From positions 7,589-17,858 of the forward strand of contig PMKK01000124.1 in assembly GCA_003157715.1 (NCBI GenBank): a stretch of DNA of 10,270 nt. Direction: 5' to 3'. The notes beneath the pieces were generated by a model. It made no database searches. It was given only the letters and a program-made list of their open reading frames with translations, and was not told the DNA's origin. A program made the position numbers and the translations under genes. Source of the DNA: Actinomycetota bacterium (GTDB lineage Bacteria; Actinomycetota; Thermoleophilia; UBA2241). Each line of letters begins with the position of its first letter. Within the stretch, counting starts at the first letter, position 1. This document shows positions 1 through 6,434 of the stretch, piece after piece.

Positions 1-1181
1 GTGAACGTCTCGCGAGGTTCCACGGCCGCCGGATCGCAGAGCAGCGACGACAGGGCGAGAGCGGCCTGTTCGAACAACGCGGGCTGGGAGGCTGCCCACA
101 CGCGCAAGCCCAGGTCGGCGGTGTGCTCGGTGATCTCGAAGCCCGCGCCGACCGCCGGCGCAGCGGATGACGGCGCAGCGGACGACGTACCGGGCGCCGA
201 CGTGCCGCTCGCCTCACCACCGGCCACGGCCCCAACTGCCGTGGGCGGCCAGGGCCGCACCTCGGCGGCACGATCGGTGGTGGCCAGAGTGAACGGCCGC
301 GAGCTTACCCCCGCGCGCGCGAGCGCGTCGACCATGGCGGCGGCGACGTCGTGGACCGCGGCTCCCGGTGCCGGGAAGGCGATCAGGCTCGGCCCCGAGC
401 CCGAGACCGCGACCGCGGCGGCGCCGGCCTGGCGGGCCGCCGCCATGGCGGCCATGCCGCCCGGCATGTGCTCGAGGCGCAGCGCCTGATGAAGCCGATC
501 GTCCATGGCCTTGCCGAGCAGCTCGAGATCGCCCCGGCGCAGCGCCTCGACCACGAGCGCGGCGCGACCCATGTTGTAGACCGCGTCGGCGAGGGCCACG
601 TACGTCGGCAGCTCGGCCCGCGAGGCCGTCGTGGTGTAGTCGAGCTGCGAGACCGCGAGGGCCACCTCGATCGGGCGCACCTCGATCCGTTCGGTGAGCA
701 GGCCCTCTTCGCCGTTGACCACCACGACCAGACCGCCGTCGAGCGCAGCCGCCACGTTGTCGGGGTGCCCCTCAACCTCGGTGGCGAGCGCCAAGACAGT
801 GCCCGTGCCCACCGGCCGGCCGAGGAACTCGTTCGCGGCCAGCAGGCCGGCCGCCGTCGCCGAGGCGCTCGAGCCTAGTCCCGAGCCAAGCGGCACGGCG
901 ACCTCGCAGTCGATGCGCAGCCCCTCGGGCATGGGTGCTTCAACCTCGTCGAAAAGCCGTCGAAAGGCCCGCACCATGAGGTTCCCGGCGTCGCGTGGCA
1001 GCACCTCGCTGCCCTCGCCGACGACGTGCACCTCGATGCCTTCTCCGCCCAGGGTGAAGGTCGCGGTGTTCCACAGGTCGAGTGTCAGGCCGAGACAGTC
1101 GAAGCCGGGCCCGAGGTTGGCCGTGGTCGCCGGAGCGATCACCCGGACGGCCTGAAGGGCACTGTCTGGGAGTCGCGTCAT
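1..1181 (-). CDS. thrB: Homoserine kinase fused to an archease domain (3'-truncated by window edge)
   Basis: Starts at ATG 1181 and stays open for 393 codons to the left edge, so the C-terminus is missing. Residues 1 to about 310 are a complete GHMP-family homoserine kinase, which phosphorylates L-homoserine with ATP in threonine synthesis. Motif 1 is PATTANLGPGFD (17-28), the ATP-binding glycine/serine loop is PLGSGLGSSAS (97-107), and motif 3 is SGSGPS (260-265). ThrB normally ends at about 300 residues. Here an Ala/Ser/Gly/Pro linker (about 312-346) follows, then FEITEHTADLGLRVW (348-362) and a helix ending near DPAAVEPRE. That is the N-terminal signature of archease, the activator of the RtcB RNA ligase, including its conserved HTAD aspartate (D356). 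Only about 46 archease residues are visible. The gene lies 28 bases after the DedA gene, probably co-transcribed. A GAGGA element at 1195-1199 is 13 bases from the ATG, a long spacing. The kinase call is very secure; the archease call is strong but rests on a partial domain. Confidence 0.93.
   Translation of the reverse strand, partial: MTRLPDSALQAVRVIAPATTANLGPGFDCLGLTLDLWNTATFTLGGEGIEVHVVGEGSEVLPRDAGNLMVRAFRRLFDEVEAPMPEGLRIDCEVAVPLGSGLGSSASATAAGLLAANEFLGRPVGTGTVLALATEVEGHPDNVAAALDGGLVVVVNGEEGLLTERIEVRPIEVALAVSQLDYTTTASRAELPTYVALADAVYNMGRAALVVEALRRGDLELLGKAMDDRLHQALRLEHMPGGMAAMAAARQAGAAAVAVSGSGPSLIAFPAPGAAVHDVAAAMVDALARAGVSSRPFTLATTDRAAEVRPWPPTAVGAVAGGEASGTSAPGTSSAAPSSAAPAVGAGFEITEHTADLGLRVWAASQPALFEQAALALSSLLCDPAAVEPRETF
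157..186. repeat. 15-bp imperfect tandem duplication in the ThrB-archease linker
   Basis: Two adjacent 15-base units (157-171 and 172-186) differ at one position. They encode part of the Ser/Ala/Pro-rich linker between the kinase and archease domains on the minus strand, consistent with the linker growing by in-frame duplication. Confidence 0.7.
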
Positions 1182-1209
1182 CGGTCGCTGCGGATCCTCA
1201 CCGCGCGAC

Positions 1210-1851
1210 TCAGACGTCGCCGGCGGGATCGCCGGCCACCGGCCGGCCATCCCGCCGGCGACGCACGAGCAGCCAGACGACGAACACCGCGAGGGCGGCC
1301 ACGACACCGTAGTCGGCGTAGTGGAGCAGCGGCCGGATCTTGTCCCAGTTGCGACCGAGCCGCTCGCCGACGTAGCCCAGCAGCAGCACCCACGGCACGC
1401 AGCCCAGAACGGTATAGAGGGTGAACTTCCAGAACGGCATGCGGCCGAAGCCGGCGGGCAGAGAGATGAACGTGCGCACGATGGGCAGCATGCGGCCGAA
1501 GAAGACCGTGAGCGGTCCGTAGCGCGCGAACCAGCGCTCCGCGAGCGCGAGATGATGAGGGCGCAACAGCACGTAGCGGCCGTAGCGTTCGATGAACGGC
1601 TTGCCGCCGTAGAAACCGACGGCGTAGCTGATCCATGAGCCGCAGAGGTTGCCGGCTACGCCGGCGGCGACGATCCCGACGAGACTCAGGTCGCCTTTGC
1701 TCACGGCGAAGCCGGCGAACGGCATGATGGCCTCGCTGGGGATGGGCACGCAGGCGCTCTCGAGCAACATGAGCACAAAGACGGCCGGCAGGCCCCACTG
1801 GCCGATCAGGTTCGTGCAGAAGGTGACGATGGGGTCGATGATGTGCAGCAT
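1210..1851 (-). CDS. DedA family (SNARE-associated domain) integral membrane protein
   Basis: A 213-residue polytopic membrane protein of the DedA/VTT family; the usual length is about 200-220. Signature residues are present. E31 precedes P36-x-P-S-E40 in the first re-entrant region. A GxxxG-type segment around residues 67-83 leads into YGGKPFIERYG. The hallmark FGRMLPIVRTFISLPAG covers residues 118-134, with the conserved GR, P, R and PAG. A hydrophobic helix near the C-terminus ends in an Arg-rich cytoplasmic tail. Family members (UptA and relatives) move undecaprenyl phosphate back across the membrane or support proton-motive-force homeostasis; which role applies here cannot be told from sequence. 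ATG 1851 was chosen because it gives a normal DedA N-terminus (MLHIIDP). An in-frame GTG at 1872 would add seven residues. The gene is divergent from a glycan cassette and sits 28 bases ahead of thrB, probably in the same transcript. Confidence 0.9.
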   Translation of the reverse strand: MLHIIDPIVTFCTNLIGQWGLPAVFVLMLLESACVPIPSEAIMPFAGFAVSKGDLSLVGIVAAGVAGNLCGSWISYAVGFYGGKPFIERYGRYVLLRPHHLALAERWFARYGPLTVFFGRMLPIVRTFISLPAGFGRMPFWKFTLYTVLGCVPWVLLLGYVGERLGRNWDKIRPLLHYADYGVVAALAVFVVWLLVRRRRDGRPVAGDPAGDV

Positions 1852-1862
1852 GACGTCGCCGT

Positions 1863-1868
1863 ACCCTA
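1863..1868 (-). promoter_or_regulatory. Candidate -10 element for the DedA-thrB unit
   Basis: Read on the minus strand, TAGGGT lies 11 bases upstream of ATG 1851. It resembles actinobacterial -10 boxes (TAnnnT), but the hexamer 17 bases upstream (GTCGCT) is a poor -35. If real, the transcript would have a very short or absent leader and the GTG at 1872 could not be the start. The same bases could instead act as a weak Shine-Dalgarno (AGGG) at long spacing. Confidence 0.25.
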
Positions 1869-1913
1869 CCACAGGCCGGTCGCCGAGCGACGGCCGCGCG
1901 ACCCGCGCGCCTG

Positions 1914-1942
1914 TTGGTCGACGGCGCGTGCTGTGCTAGCGT
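1914..1942 (+). promoter_or_regulatory. Predicted sigma-70/SigA-type promoter of the glycan cassette
   Basis: TTGGTC (1914-1919) and TAGCGT (1937-1942) are separated by exactly 17 bases, matching the actinobacterial housekeeping pattern TTGnnn-N17-TAnnnT. Transcription would begin near 1949-1951. That leaves an approximately 85-base leader before the GTG at 2036, and places an alternative in-frame GTG (1952) almost at the transcript's first base. The region between the two divergent genes shows no other clear operator; I saw no convincing palindrome in it. Confidence 0.55.
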
Positions 1943-2022
1943 CTCAGTCTAGTGATTCAGCGCGCGCCCGCGCGTGACGACGGCGGCGACGGAGAGTCGC
2001 CGGCAGCGACTGTGAGCAACCT

Positions 2023-2027
2023 GGAGG
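2023..2027 (+). promoter_or_regulatory. Shine-Dalgarno fixing the aminotransferase start
   Basis: GGAGG lies 8 bases before GTG 2036. It is the best ribosome-binding site in the window and decides the start in favour of 2036 over the upstream in-frame GTG at 1952. Confidence 0.8.
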
Positions 2028-2035
2028 CGTGTAAC

Positions 2036-3133
2036 GTGCCGATCGGTCTGATGGACATCAAAGGGCAGATCGCCGACGTGCAGGACGAGGTCGAAGCGGC
2101 CGTCCTGGCCGTCGTGCGCAATGGCCAATTCATCCTGGGACCCAACGTGAAGGCCCTCGAGGCGGAGATCACCACCTACCTCGCGACGGCCGGTTCGGTG
2201 GGCGTCGCGAACGGCACCGACGGGCTGACGATCGCCCTCAAGGCAGCCGGCATCGGCGAGGGCGACGAGGTGATCACCACGCCGTTCACCTTTTATGCGA
2301 CCGCCGAAGCGATCGTCCAGGCCGGCGCCCGCCCCGTGTTCGTCGACATCGATCCCGAGACGCTGAACATCGATCCGGCGGCCATCGCCGGCGCGATCAC
2401 CGCCATGACCAAGGCCATCATGCCCGTCGACCTGTTCGGCCTGCCGGCCGACGCCGACGCCATCAGCGCCGTCGCCAGCCAGCACGGCCTGACCGTCATC
2501 GAAGACGCCTGCCAGGCGTTCGGCGCGTCCTACAAGGGGCGCCGCGCCGGCAGCCTCGGCGACCTCGCCGTCTTCAGCTTCTTTCCCACCAAGAACCTGG
2601 GCGGCTACGGCGACGGCGGCCTTGTCACCGGGCGCATCCCCGAGTTCGTCGAGATGGCCCGCCTGCTGCGCTTCCACGGCAGCCGCGACAAGAAGGACTT
2701 CGACTACATCGGCTTCAACTCGCGCCTCGACGAGATCCAGGCGGCGGTGCTGCGCATCGGCCTTACGAAGGTCGACGGCTGGAACGCCCACCGGGCCCAG
2801 GTCGCGGCCTGGTACGACACCATGCTGCCGACCCACGTCCGCCGGCCGGCCGTGCCGGCCGGCAGCAGCCACGTCTATCACCTCTACGTGGCGCGCACGC
2901 AGCGCCGTGCCGAAGTGAGCGCCGCCCTGAAAGGCGCCGGCGTGGCCTGCGCCGCCTACTACACCACGCCCTTGCACCTGCAGCCGGCGCTGTCGTTCCT
3001 CGGCCACAAGCCCGGCGACTTCCCGGCCACCGAAGAGGCGGCGGCGACCAACCTGGCGCTGCCGATGCATCCTCATCTGGCCGAAGACCAGGTCGCCGCG
3101 GTGGCCCGCGCGCTCGCGACAGTGCCGGCCTGA
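2036..3133 (+). CDS. DegT/DnrJ/EryC1/StrS-family sugar aminotransferase
   Basis: A 365-residue, full-length fold-type-I PLP enzyme that moves an amino group, usually from glutamate, onto a keto nucleotide sugar. It opens with PIGLMDIKGQ and then NGQFILGPNV, the typical start of this family. ANGTDGL lies in the cofactor phosphate region. D157 in IEDACQAFGA should contact the PLP ring, with Q160 following. K186 in FPTKNLGGYGDGG is the Schiff-base lysine. NSRLDEIQAA and the C-terminal LPMHPHL motif are also present. From memory the sequence is especially close to WbpE/WlbC-like 3-amino-sugar transaminases, but the nearby 4,6-dehydratase would equally suit C4 amination as in PglE, so regiochemistry is open. 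GTG 2036 has an ideal Shine-Dalgarno. The frame is open back to GTG 1952, which would add 28 unstructured residues. It is the first gene of the plus-strand cassette; the next starts 11 bases downstream. Confidence 0.93.
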   Translation: MPIGLMDIKGQIADVQDEVEAAVLAVVRNGQFILGPNVKALEAEITTYLATAGSVGVANGTDGLTIALKAAGIGEGDEVITTPFTFYATAEAIVQAGARPVFVDIDPETLNIDPAAIAGAITAMTKAIMPVDLFGLPADADAISAVASQHGLTVIEDACQAFGASYKGRRAGSLGDLAVFSFFPTKNLGGYGDGGLVTGRIPEFVEMARLLRFHGSRDKKDFDYIGFNSRLDEIQAAVLRIGLTKVDGWNAHRAQVAAWYDTMLPTHVRRPAVPAGSSHVYHLYVARTQRRAEVSAALKGAGVACAAYYTTPLHLQPALSFLGHKPGDFPATEEAAATNLALPMHPHLAEDQVAAVARALATVPA

Positions 3134-3144
3134 CGAGCCCCGCG

Positions 3145-4191
3145 GTGCGTGTCTGGATCGACATCACGAACTCGCCACACGTGCTGTTCTTCGCGCCCAT
3201 CATCAGACGGCTCGAGGCGCAAGGGCACACGGTCACCCTGACCGCCCGCAAGTACGCCCAGACCGAGCAGCTCCTCTCGCGCTACGGTCTCGCCGCCGTC
3301 ATCACCGGCCAGCACGCCGGCAAGAGCCTGCCGGCCAAGGCCGTGGGCCTGTTCAACCGCTCGGCGCACCTCATCGCGCAGGCGCGCTCGGCCGGCTTCC
3401 ACGTCGCCGTGGGGCACAACTCCAACGACCTCGCGGTAGCGGCGTGGACCCTCGGCATCCCGCAGCTCACGATGTTCGACTACGAGTACGCCACGGTGTC
3501 GCACCATCTGAACGTGCGGCTGGTCGACGAGATCGTGGTGCCCGAAGCGATCCCGCTCAGCCGCCTCGCGCCCTATGGCGCCAGGCCGGGCAAGGTGTTC
3601 CGTTACCCGGGGCTCAAAGAGGAGTACTACCTCTACGACTTCCAGCCCGACGCGACGATCCTGGAGCAGCTCGGCGTCGACCCCAGGCGGATCGTCGGCG
3701 TGCTGCGTCCGGCGCCCGTCGTGACGCTGTACCACCGCCACGAGAACCCCTTGTTCGACCAGGTCGTCGACGGTCTCGCCGCCAAGCGCAACGTCACCCT
3801 CGTGATCATCCCGCGCACCGACGAACAGCGCCGGCACTACTCCTCGCTTGGCCTGGCCAACGTCATCGTGCCCGAAAAGGCGCTCGACGGCCTGAGCCTT
3901 ATCGCCGCCGCCGACTTCGTCATCGGGGCGGGCGGCACCATGAACCGCGAAGCGGTCGCGCTGGGCACGCCCGCCTACACGATGTTCGCCGGCCGCCTGG
4001 GCGCGGTCGACGAGCGGCTGATCGCCGAGCATCGCCTGGGCCGCGCCTCGTCCGCCGACGACGTGACGCTCAAGAAGAAGGCCCGCCACACGGTGCAGGC
4101 GGAGCGCCGCGACCCGCAGCTCTTCGTCGACGAGATCCTCGCCGTCGCGCGCCGCCGGCTGACCCACAGACCGCTGGAGCCGGTGCTATGA
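3145..4191 (+). CDS. DUF354 family protein, GT-B-like (putative glycan enzyme)
   Basis: A 348-residue protein matching the DUF354 family (PF04007), whose biochemical role is unproven. It starts with the family signature VWIDITNSPHVLFFAPII (D6, N9, P11, H12). Next come TARKYAQTEQLL and a GHNSNDLAVAAWTLGIP segment. The C-terminal half has VIGAGGTMNREAVALGTPAY (G261 to M266 is the glycine turn) and then AVDERLI. The two-domain layout and the C-terminal glycine-rich turn resemble GT-B glycosyltransferases and UDP-GlcNAc 2-epimerases, so a glycosyltransferase or epimerase-like role is an inference. There is no signal peptide or transmembrane segment, suggesting a cytosolic enzyme. GTG 3145 is the only start consistent with the family N-terminus. 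It has only a weak GAG upstream and follows the aminotransferase by 11 bases, so translational coupling is likely. Its TGA overlaps an ATG (ATGA, 4188-4191) that opens a 25-codon ORF. Confidence 0.87.
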   Translation: MRVWIDITNSPHVLFFAPIIRRLEAQGHTVTLTARKYAQTEQLLSRYGLAAVITGQHAGKSLPAKAVGLFNRSAHLIAQARSAGFHVAVGHNSNDLAVAAWTLGIPQLTMFDYEYATVSHHLNVRLVDEIVVPEAIPLSRLAPYGARPGKVFRYPGLKEEYYLYDFQPDATILEQLGVDPRRIVGVLRPAPVVTLYHRHENPLFDQVVDGLAAKRNVTLVIIPRTDEQRRHYSSLGLANVIVPEKALDGLSLIAAADFVIGAGGTMNREAVALGTPAYTMFAGRLGAVDERLIAEHRLGRASSADDVTLKKKARHTVQAERRDPQLFVDEILAVARRRLTHRPLEPVL

Positions 4192-4265
4192 TTGGCCGCG
4201 CCGCGCGCGACGCGCGCCGCGCGGCGGTCCGTCCCCGCGGCCACCGATGCCGGGAGACATCTTGA
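4188..4265 (+). CDS. Possible 25-codon bridging ORF between DUF354 and dehydratase genes
   Basis: ATG 4188 overlaps the DUF354 stop as ATGA. The frame ends at TGA 4263-4265, which overlaps the dehydratase TTG start as TTGA. The 25-residue product is Arg/Ala-rich with no recognisable family. It spans a strong hairpin (4195-4225). Its interest is positional: ribosomes ending DUF354 could reinitiate, melt the hairpin and hand over to the next gene. It may be chance, because short open frames are common in GC-rich DNA. Confidence 0.25.
   Translation: MIGRAARDARRAAVRPRGHRCRETS
4195..4225 (+). promoter_or_regulatory. Strong GC hairpin at the DUF354-dehydratase junction
   Basis: Bases 4195-4201 pair with 4219-4225 (7 bp). 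After one C-C mismatch, 4203-4208 pair with 4212-4217 (6 bp), closing a GAC triloop. It starts four bases after the DUF354 stop codon. No T-rich run follows, so it is not a classical terminator. It could be an attenuator, a 3'-end stabiliser or a factor-dependent terminator. Confidence 0.5.
4252..4256 (+). promoter_or_regulatory. Shine-Dalgarno favouring the TTG 4262 start
   Basis: GGGAG ends five bases before TTG 4262. The alternative ATG at 4247 has no purine-rich sequence upstream, and this GGGAG would lie inside its own coding region. Confidence 0.5.
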
Positions 4266-6427
4266 GAGAGCGCCTCTTCGTCAACCGCCACCGGATCTGG
4301 CAGATCGTGATCGACGCCGGGCTCGTCGCGCTGGCCCTGTATCTGTCGTACCTGCTGCGCTTCGATTTCGCCCCCCCGCCCATCTTCGCTCACCAGTTAC
4401 ACTGGGTGATCCTGCCCGTGGTGGCCGCCGAAGTGCTCGTCTTCATGCTCTTCGGCCTCTACAACAAGTGGTGGCGCTACTCGGGCGTGCGCGACCTCGT
4501 CTCGGTCTTCCTGGCGACGCTCGCCGCCGTGGCGCTGGGCATGATCGTAGCCGAGTACTTCGCCGACAAGGTGCAACCCGCCATGGTCGGGCGCTGGCAC
4601 AACGACGTCACCGCTCACCGCCTGCCGTGGTCGATCCTGGCACTCGATTGGCTGCTGACGTTCGGTCTCATGGGCGGCGCCCGGCTGCTGGCCCGCACCA
4701 TCTGGGAGGGACCGTGGCGCCAGGAGCTCGGCCGCGACCGCAAGAAGGTGCTGGTGGTGGGCGCGGGCGACGCCGGCGAGCTCGTCGTGCGGGAGATGCT
4801 CAAGACGCGCCAGATCCGCTACCGGCCCGTCGGCTTCGTCGACGACGACCAGAAAAAGAAGAACCTGCGTATCCACGGCGTGCGCGTGGTGGGCACCACG
4901 CGCCATCTGCCCGCCCTGATCGAGGAGTTCGCGGTCGACGAGGTCATCATCGCGATGCCGTCGGTGGGCGGCCGGCCGCTCGAAGACATCGCCCTGTCGT
5001 GCAAGAAGGCCAACGTACCGGTCAAGACGCTGCCCGGCGTCTACGAGCTCATCAAGGGCACCGTGACGATCGAGCAGCTCCGCGAGGTGCAAGTCGAAGA
5101 CATCCTGGGCCGCCACGAGGTCTCGCTCGACTACGACAGCATCGACTACATCGGCGGCGAGGTGGTCATGGTCACCGGCGCCGGCGGCTCGATCGGCAGC
5201 GAGCTCTGCCGGCAGATCGCCACCATGAGCCCGCGCCTGCTGGTGCTGGTGGAGCACTCCGAGGGCAGCCTCTTCCAGATCGAACACGAGCTCGAGACCG
5301 AGCGCCATTTCACCGACCTCGCGGCCTGCCTCGTCGACATCCGCGACAAGGCCAAGCTGCGCGAGGTGTTCGCGACGCACCGCCCCGCCGTCGTCTTTCA
5401 CGCGGCCGCCTTCAAACACGTGCCGATGATGCAGGCGAATCCCGCCGAGGCCTTCGACAACAACTGCTTCGCGACGCTCTCCCTTATCGAGGACGCGGTG
5501 CGCTTCGGCGCCGGCCGGCTCGTCTCGATCTCGACCGACAAGGCCGTCGAGCCCGAGACGGTGATGGGCCTGTCCAAGGCAGTGACCGAGCGCATCGTCG
5601 AGACCATGGCGCGCGAGGCCGACGACACCAAGCTGATGACCGTGCGTTTCGGCAACGTGCTCGGCTCCAGCGGCAGCGTCGTGCCGCTGTTCCAGCGCCA
5701 GATCGCCGCCGGCGGGCCGGTGACCGTCACCGATGAGCGCATGACCCGCTTCTTCATGACCATCCCCGAAGCCGTGCGGCTGGTCATCCAGGCCGGAGCC
5801 ATGGGCGCGGGCGGAGAGATCTTCGTGCTCGACATGGGCGAGCCCATGAAGATCGTCGACCTCGCGCGCGAGATGATCCGGCTGTCGGGGCTCGAGCCCG
5901 ACCGCGACATCGAGATCGTCTTCACGGGCAACCGCGGCGCCGAGAAACTCGACGAGAAGCTCTTCAGCGTTGGCGAGCAGGCCGTCGGCACGACCCATCC
6001 CAAGATCGCCATGGCCGTGCGGCGACCGGTGCCGCGCTCAGTGCTGCGGCAGGAACTCGACCGCATCCGCGAAGCGCTGGCTCGCCACGACATCGAGACC
6101 GCCCTGAAGCTGGCGCGCAACATGGTCCAGCTGGCAGCACCGAACGGTGGCGCCCAGACAAACGGTGGCGCCCAGACCAACGGTGACGCCGAGACGCATG
6201 GCAGCGCCCAGATGAGCGGCGACGCCCAGGCCGCCCGCCGGCCCGCGGCCGTCGATGCGGCCCACGCGCCCGGCGAGGCGCGACCGGCCGATCCCGGCAA
6301 CGGCCGTGACGGTCGCGCGTTGTCCTCGCCGCCGGCGCCGTCCGCCTCGGTGTCTGCGCCGTCCGCCTCGGTGTCTGCGCCGCAGGCACCGCCCGCTTCA
6401 CCGGCCGCTCCGAGCGCGCGCAGGTAG
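4262..6427 (+). CDS. Membrane-anchored nucleotide-sugar 4,6-dehydratase (WbpM/PglF/CapD type) with repetitive C-terminal tail
   Basis: 721 residues from TTG 4262 (726 if ATG 4247 is used). The N-terminus has about four membrane helices (near 12-33, 46-67, 75-99 and 120-143), which hold the enzyme at the inner face of the membrane. A first Rossmann domain follows, with VVGAGDAG (glycines 167-172). The extended short-chain dehydrogenase domain then has VTGAGGSIGSE (306-314) for NAD(P) and AAAFKHVPMMQANPAEA. Its active-site pair is ISTDKAVEP with T425 plus M435-x-x-x-K439. Methionine in place of the usual tyrosine is the known WbpM-class trait. Such enzymes convert UDP-GlcNAc to a UDP-4-keto-6-deoxy sugar, the first step to bacillosamine, QuiNAc or FucNAc. 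From about residue 628 the sequence is low-complexity: hexapeptides around NGGAQT, then PSASVSA repeats and a Pro/Ala end. No such tail is expected in this family. Its place in a cassette with an aminotransferase and a polymerase-like protein supports a glycan role. Confidence 0.92.
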   Translation: MRERLFVNRHRIWQIVIDAGLVALALYLSYLLRFDFAPPPIFAHQLHWVILPVVAAEVLVFMLFGLYNKWWRYSGVRDLVSVFLATLAAVALGMIVAEYFADKVQPAMVGRWHNDVTAHRLPWSILALDWLLTFGLMGGARLLARTIWEGPWRQELGRDRKKVLVVGAGDAGELVVREMLKTRQIRYRPVGFVDDDQKKKNLRIHGVRVVGTTRHLPALIEEFAVDEVIIAMPSVGGRPLEDIALSCKKANVPVKTLPGVYELIKGTVTIEQLREVQVEDILGRHEVSLDYDSIDYIGGEVVMVTGAGGSIGSELCRQIATMSPRLLVLVEHSEGSLFQIEHELETERHFTDLAACLVDIRDKAKLREVFATHRPAVVFHAAAFKHVPMMQANPAEAFDNNCFATLSLIEDAVRFGAGRLVSISTDKAVEPETVMGLSKAVTERIVETMAREADDTKLMTVRFGNVLGSSGSVVPLFQRQIAAGGPVTVTDERMTRFFMTIPEAVRLVIQAGAMGAGGEIFVLDMGEPMKIVDLAREMIRLSGLEPDRDIEIVFTGNRGAEKLDEKLFSVGEQAVGTTHPKIAMAVRRPVPRSVLRQELDRIREALARHDIETALKLARNMVQLAAPNGGAQTNGGAQTNGDAETHGSAQMSGDAQAARRPAAVDAAHAPGEARPADPGNGRDGRALSSPPAPSASVSAPSASVSAPQAPPASPAAPSARR
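6143..6229. repeat. 18-bp tandem repeat in the dehydratase tail (about 4.8 units)
   Basis: Units begin at 6143, 6161, 6179, 6197 and 6215; the last is 15 bases. The first two units differ only at their last base and later ones drift. They encode NGGAQT, NGGAQT, NGDAET, HGSAQM and SGDAQ. All units stay in frame, as expected if the peptide is translated and tolerated. Confidence 0.9.
6337..6378. repeat. 21-bp tandem repeat (two identical units) in the dehydratase tail
   Basis: Bases 6337-6357 and 6358-6378 are identical, and four more matching bases follow at 6379-6382. In the dehydratase frame they encode a PSASVSA heptapeptide twice. Exact identity suggests recent slippage or duplication, making this a potentially length-variable site between strains. 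Confidence 0.9.
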
Positions 6428-6428
6428 G
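6422..6428 (+). promoter_or_regulatory. Shine-Dalgarno-like AGGTAGG before a CTG start
   Basis: AGGTAGG overlaps the dehydratase stop codon (TAG 6425-6427) and lies six bases before CTG 6435. No comparable site precedes the GTG codons at 6474 or 6495 or the ATG at 6507. Confidence 0.45.
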
Positions 6429-6434
6429 CCCGCT

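Noticed and set aside
1..489. Plus-strand open frame of 162 codons at the left edge
   Set aside because: It is the antisense shadow of the ThrB-archease gene. Its product is low-complexity Ala/Thr/Pro with no family features, while the minus strand carries clear GHMP and archease motifs.
1949..3076. Long minus-strand open frame (375 codons) opposite the aminotransferase
   Set aside because: The composition is dominated by Gly, Asp, His, Arg and Val with no motifs, as expected opposite a GC-rich gene. The plus strand has a full PLP aminotransferase.
4195..4225. Classical intrinsic terminator after DUF354
   Set aside because: The stem is strong, but the sequence after it is GC-rich with no T-run and a co-directional gene follows within 40 bases. 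It is kept as a hairpin of unknown role.
4397..5998. Minus-strand open frame of 533 codons opposite the dehydratase
   Set aside because: It has a His/Asp/Ala-rich antisense composition and no domain signature. The plus strand shows two Rossmann motifs and the active site.
6255..6434. N-terminal extension of the polymerase-like protein from ATG 6255
   Set aside because: The 60 extra residues are Arg/Pro-rich and lie over the repetitive dehydratase tail in another frame, and the natural first helix starts after them.
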